Position numbers and translations under genes: made by a program. Source: Beijerinckiaceae bacterium (GTDB lineage Bacteria; Pseudomonadota; Alphaproteobacteria; Rhizobiales; Beijerinckiaceae). From it: a stretch of 64,000 bases of DNA. The notes beneath the pieces were generated by a model. The model did not search any database and had not been told where the DNA came from. It saw only the letters and a program-made list of their open reading frames with translations. The stretch is taken from contig CANJVX010000008.1 of assembly GCA_947478405.1 (NCBI GenBank), positions 27,733 to 91,732 of the forward strand, read 5' to 3'. The first letter of the stretch is position 1, and each line of letters begins with the position of its first letter. This document shows, piece after piece, positions 61,996 through 64,000 of the stretch.

Positions 61996-62463
61996 TTGCA
62001 AAATAACGCGCCCCCCGCCCAAGCATCAGAACCCCGCCACCAAGTGGCAGCCCTGCCTTGGCGGGCTGGTAAAAATGGCTTGGAAATTCTCCTGATCTCT
62101 TCACGCGAGACGAAGCGCTGGGTGATCCCGAAAGGCTGGCCAATGCTCGGCCGAAAGCCCCATGTCGCGGCCGCGCGCGAAGCTCTTGAAGAAGCCGGTG
62201 TGATTGGGAAAACACTGAAGACGTCCGTTGGCAGTTTTCATTATGTGAAAAATCTGCGCAATGGCGACGCCATCCTTTGCCGCGTCGAGGTCTTTGCCAT
62301 GCAGGTCGAAAGACAACGCAAATCATGGCTGGAGCGAGATCAGCGGATCACGCGCTGGTTTCCAGCTGACGAAGCAGCAAGCCTTGTGAGAGAGCCTGAA
62401 CTCTCAACCCTGATTCGGGATTTCAAGACCGAAGCCCTCGAAGAGAAAACGAAAGTCGCTTAA
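61996..62463 (+). CDS. NUDIX hydrolase
   Basis: Nudix box AAREALEEAGVIGK; RWVIPKGWP; start (TTG) uncertain. Confidence 0.9.
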   Translation: MQNNAPPAQASEPRHQVAALPWRAGKNGLEILLISSRETKRWVIPKGWPMLGRKPHVAAAREALEEAGVIGKTLKTSVGSFHYVKNLRNGDAILCRVEVFAMQVERQRKSWLERDQRITRWFPADEAASLVREPELSTLIRDFKTEALEEKTKVA

Positions 62464-63170
62464 AAACGCGGCTCGGAGAGGGCGGCGGCATGCAGCTCCT
62501 CTGCCACGGGCATAAACAGATCGGCCTGCGCGTCATAGACAAGCAAGCGGCCATCCATCACACCAAAATAAGTGCCATGCAATTGCAGCTTGCCGCGCTC
62601 TTCGAGCGTGCGGATACAGGGAAAGGTGCGCAGATTGGCAAGGCTCTGCTTGACCGATTCCAAAGCAAGTTTTTCCAGATAATCCGGACCGGCGGGCACA
62701 GGTGCTGGGCCGAGCTTTTCAGCAGACGGCGCCATAAGGCGGATCCAACTGCCAATGAAATCGCCCGGTGACAAAGGTGCATGAAAGGGATCGGCCTGAA
62801 ACTCGGCAAAAGCGCGCACGCCACCGCATTGCGCATGGCCCATGACAACGATGTGCTCGACCCGCAAAGCCATGACGCCAAATTCAAGCGCGGCTGATGT
62901 GCCATGATAATCATCGTCAGGCGCATAGGGAGGCACGAGATTGGCGACATTGCGCACGACGAAAATCTCGCCGGGGCCAGCATCGAAAATAAGTTCCGGC
63001 GCGACGCGAGAATCGCAGCAGCCGATCATCAGGACGCGGGGCTTCTGGCCCTTTTCGGCCAATTCCCGATAGCGCGCCTGCTCGCCCGAAAAACGACCCG
63101 AGACAAAGGCTTCATAGCCCTCGATAAGCTGGGGCGGGAAGGGCGTGGCAGTCTTGATCGTGTTGGTCAT
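62460..63170 (-). CDS. beta-class carbonic anhydrase
   Basis: CCDSRVAPELIFDAGPGEIFVVRNVANLVPPY, GHAQCGGVRAF; start at MTNTIKTATPFPPQL. Confidence 0.96.
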   Translation of the reverse strand: MTNTIKTATPFPPQLIEGYEAFVSGRFSGEQARYRELAEKGQKPRVLMIGCCDSRVAPELIFDAGPGEIFVVRNVANLVPPYAPDDDYHGTSAALEFGVMALRVEHIVVMGHAQCGGVRAFAEFQADPFHAPLSPGDFIGSWIRLMAPSAEKLGPAPVPAGPDYLEKLALESVKQSLANLRTFPCIRTLEERGKLQLHGTYFGVMDGRLLVYDAQADLFMPVAEELHAAALSEPRF

Positions 63171-63322
63171 ATGATCCTGTGATCTCCAACCGCCCCGGCG
63201 GCACCTCTGCGGGCTGTCTAAACAAGGCCAGCCGGCGCGTCGAGCCATACCGGACCAAGGAAGCATGGTCATACAGATTGACGCCCTTTATGCTGCACTG
63301 CAACTGAACCTTCGGAGACCCC

Positions 63323-64000
63323 ATGATCCGCCCACGTCGTAGTGCCCTCTATATGCCCGGCTCCAACGCAAGGGCGCTGGAAAAGGCGCGCAGCCTTCCA
63401 GCTGATTCGATCCTGCTGGATCTGGAAGATTCGGTGGCACCCGAGCAGAAGGAACTAGCCCGGGCGCAAGTCTGTGGCGCGGTGAAAAAGGGGGGCTTTG
63501 GCTCCCGCGAGGTGGTCATTCGCACCAATGGGCTGGAAACCGATTGGGGACGGGCTGATCTGGCGGCCGCTGCGGCCGCAGGACCGGACGCCATTTTACT
63601 GCCCAAAGTCTCGACCCCGGGCGATATTACAATGGCCGCCCATGCGCTGAATGAAGCCGGCGCGCCGTCCCATACGCGCATTTGGGCGATGATCGAGACC
63701 CCCGCCGGCATTCTCAATGTCGATGCCATTGCCCGCACAGCGGCCGATCCCAATTCACGGCTGGCCGTCTTCATCATGGGCACGAATGATATTGCCAAGG
63801 AAACACGCGCGCGCATGGTGCCTGGCCGCGCGCCCATGCTCGCCTGGCTCTCGCAATGTGTGCTGGCGGCCCGCGCCTTCGGCATTGATATTCTGGATGG
63901 CGTCTATAACCAGCACTCCGATCTGGAGGGGCTGCGCGCCGAATGTGAACAAGGCCGCGATCTGGGCATGGACGGCAAGACAGTCATCCACCCCAACCAG
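63323..64000 (+). CDS. HpcH/HpaI aldolase / citrate lyase beta-like CoA ester lyase, C-terminus beyond window
   Basis: Manual translation from ATG 63323: MIRPRRSALYMPGSNARALEKARSLPADSILLDLEDSVAPEQKE...GKTVIHPNQ. Confidence 0.93.
   Translation, partial: MIRPRRSALYMPGSNARALEKARSLPADSILLDLEDSVAPEQKELARAQVCGAVKKGGFGSREVVIRTNGLETDWGRADLAAAAAAGPDAILLPKVSTPGDITMAAHALNEAGAPSHTRIWAMIETPAGILNVDAIARTAADPNSRLAVFIMGTNDIAKETRARMVPGRAPMLAWLSQCVLAARAFGIDILDGVYNQHSDLEGLRAECEQGRDLGMDGKTVIHPNQ

Overview
This 64 kb window is a gene-dense, high-GC chromosomal segment. It is most likely from a Hyphomicrobiales-like alphaproteobacterium; that assignment is inferred from protein families and gene order, not from a database search. 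Most of it is housekeeping: ctpA/envC/rlmH/rsfS/nadD/proA/proB/obgE/rpmA/rplU; rlmN; ubiG/lysC/ptsP/prfA; purH/heparinase-like/rsmB-like; acs; leuC/leuD/leuB/asd; rplS/trmD/rimM/rpsP/ffh; lldP; acnA; ccmABCDG/yciB/ftsY; mtaB/dapF; and a CoA-ester lyase cut off by the right edge. I saw no CRISPR array, prophage, transposase, rRNA, tRNA or recognisable defence system. The most distinctive non-coding signal is a dispersed family of roughly 85-bp dyad-symmetric REP/MITE-like elements with termini near GTCATTGCGAG...CTCGCAATGAC. There are at least 9 good copies plus several degenerate ones. One copy contains a perfect 44-bp palindrome, one lies between rpsP and rimM, one lies at an apparent synteny break after prfA, and one appears to encode the signal peptide of a lytic transglycosylase. 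Two short genes are missing from the ORF track: ccmD (50 aa) and a 38-aa single-TM ORF directly upstream of a metallopeptidase. An 86-aa protein of unknown function overlaps the 3' end of ffh by 4 nt. Several hairpins and palindromes in 5' regions (rplU, GNAT, ptsP, lldP, acs, GyrI-like) are candidate regulatory sites. I did not find a convincing complete novel multi-gene system.
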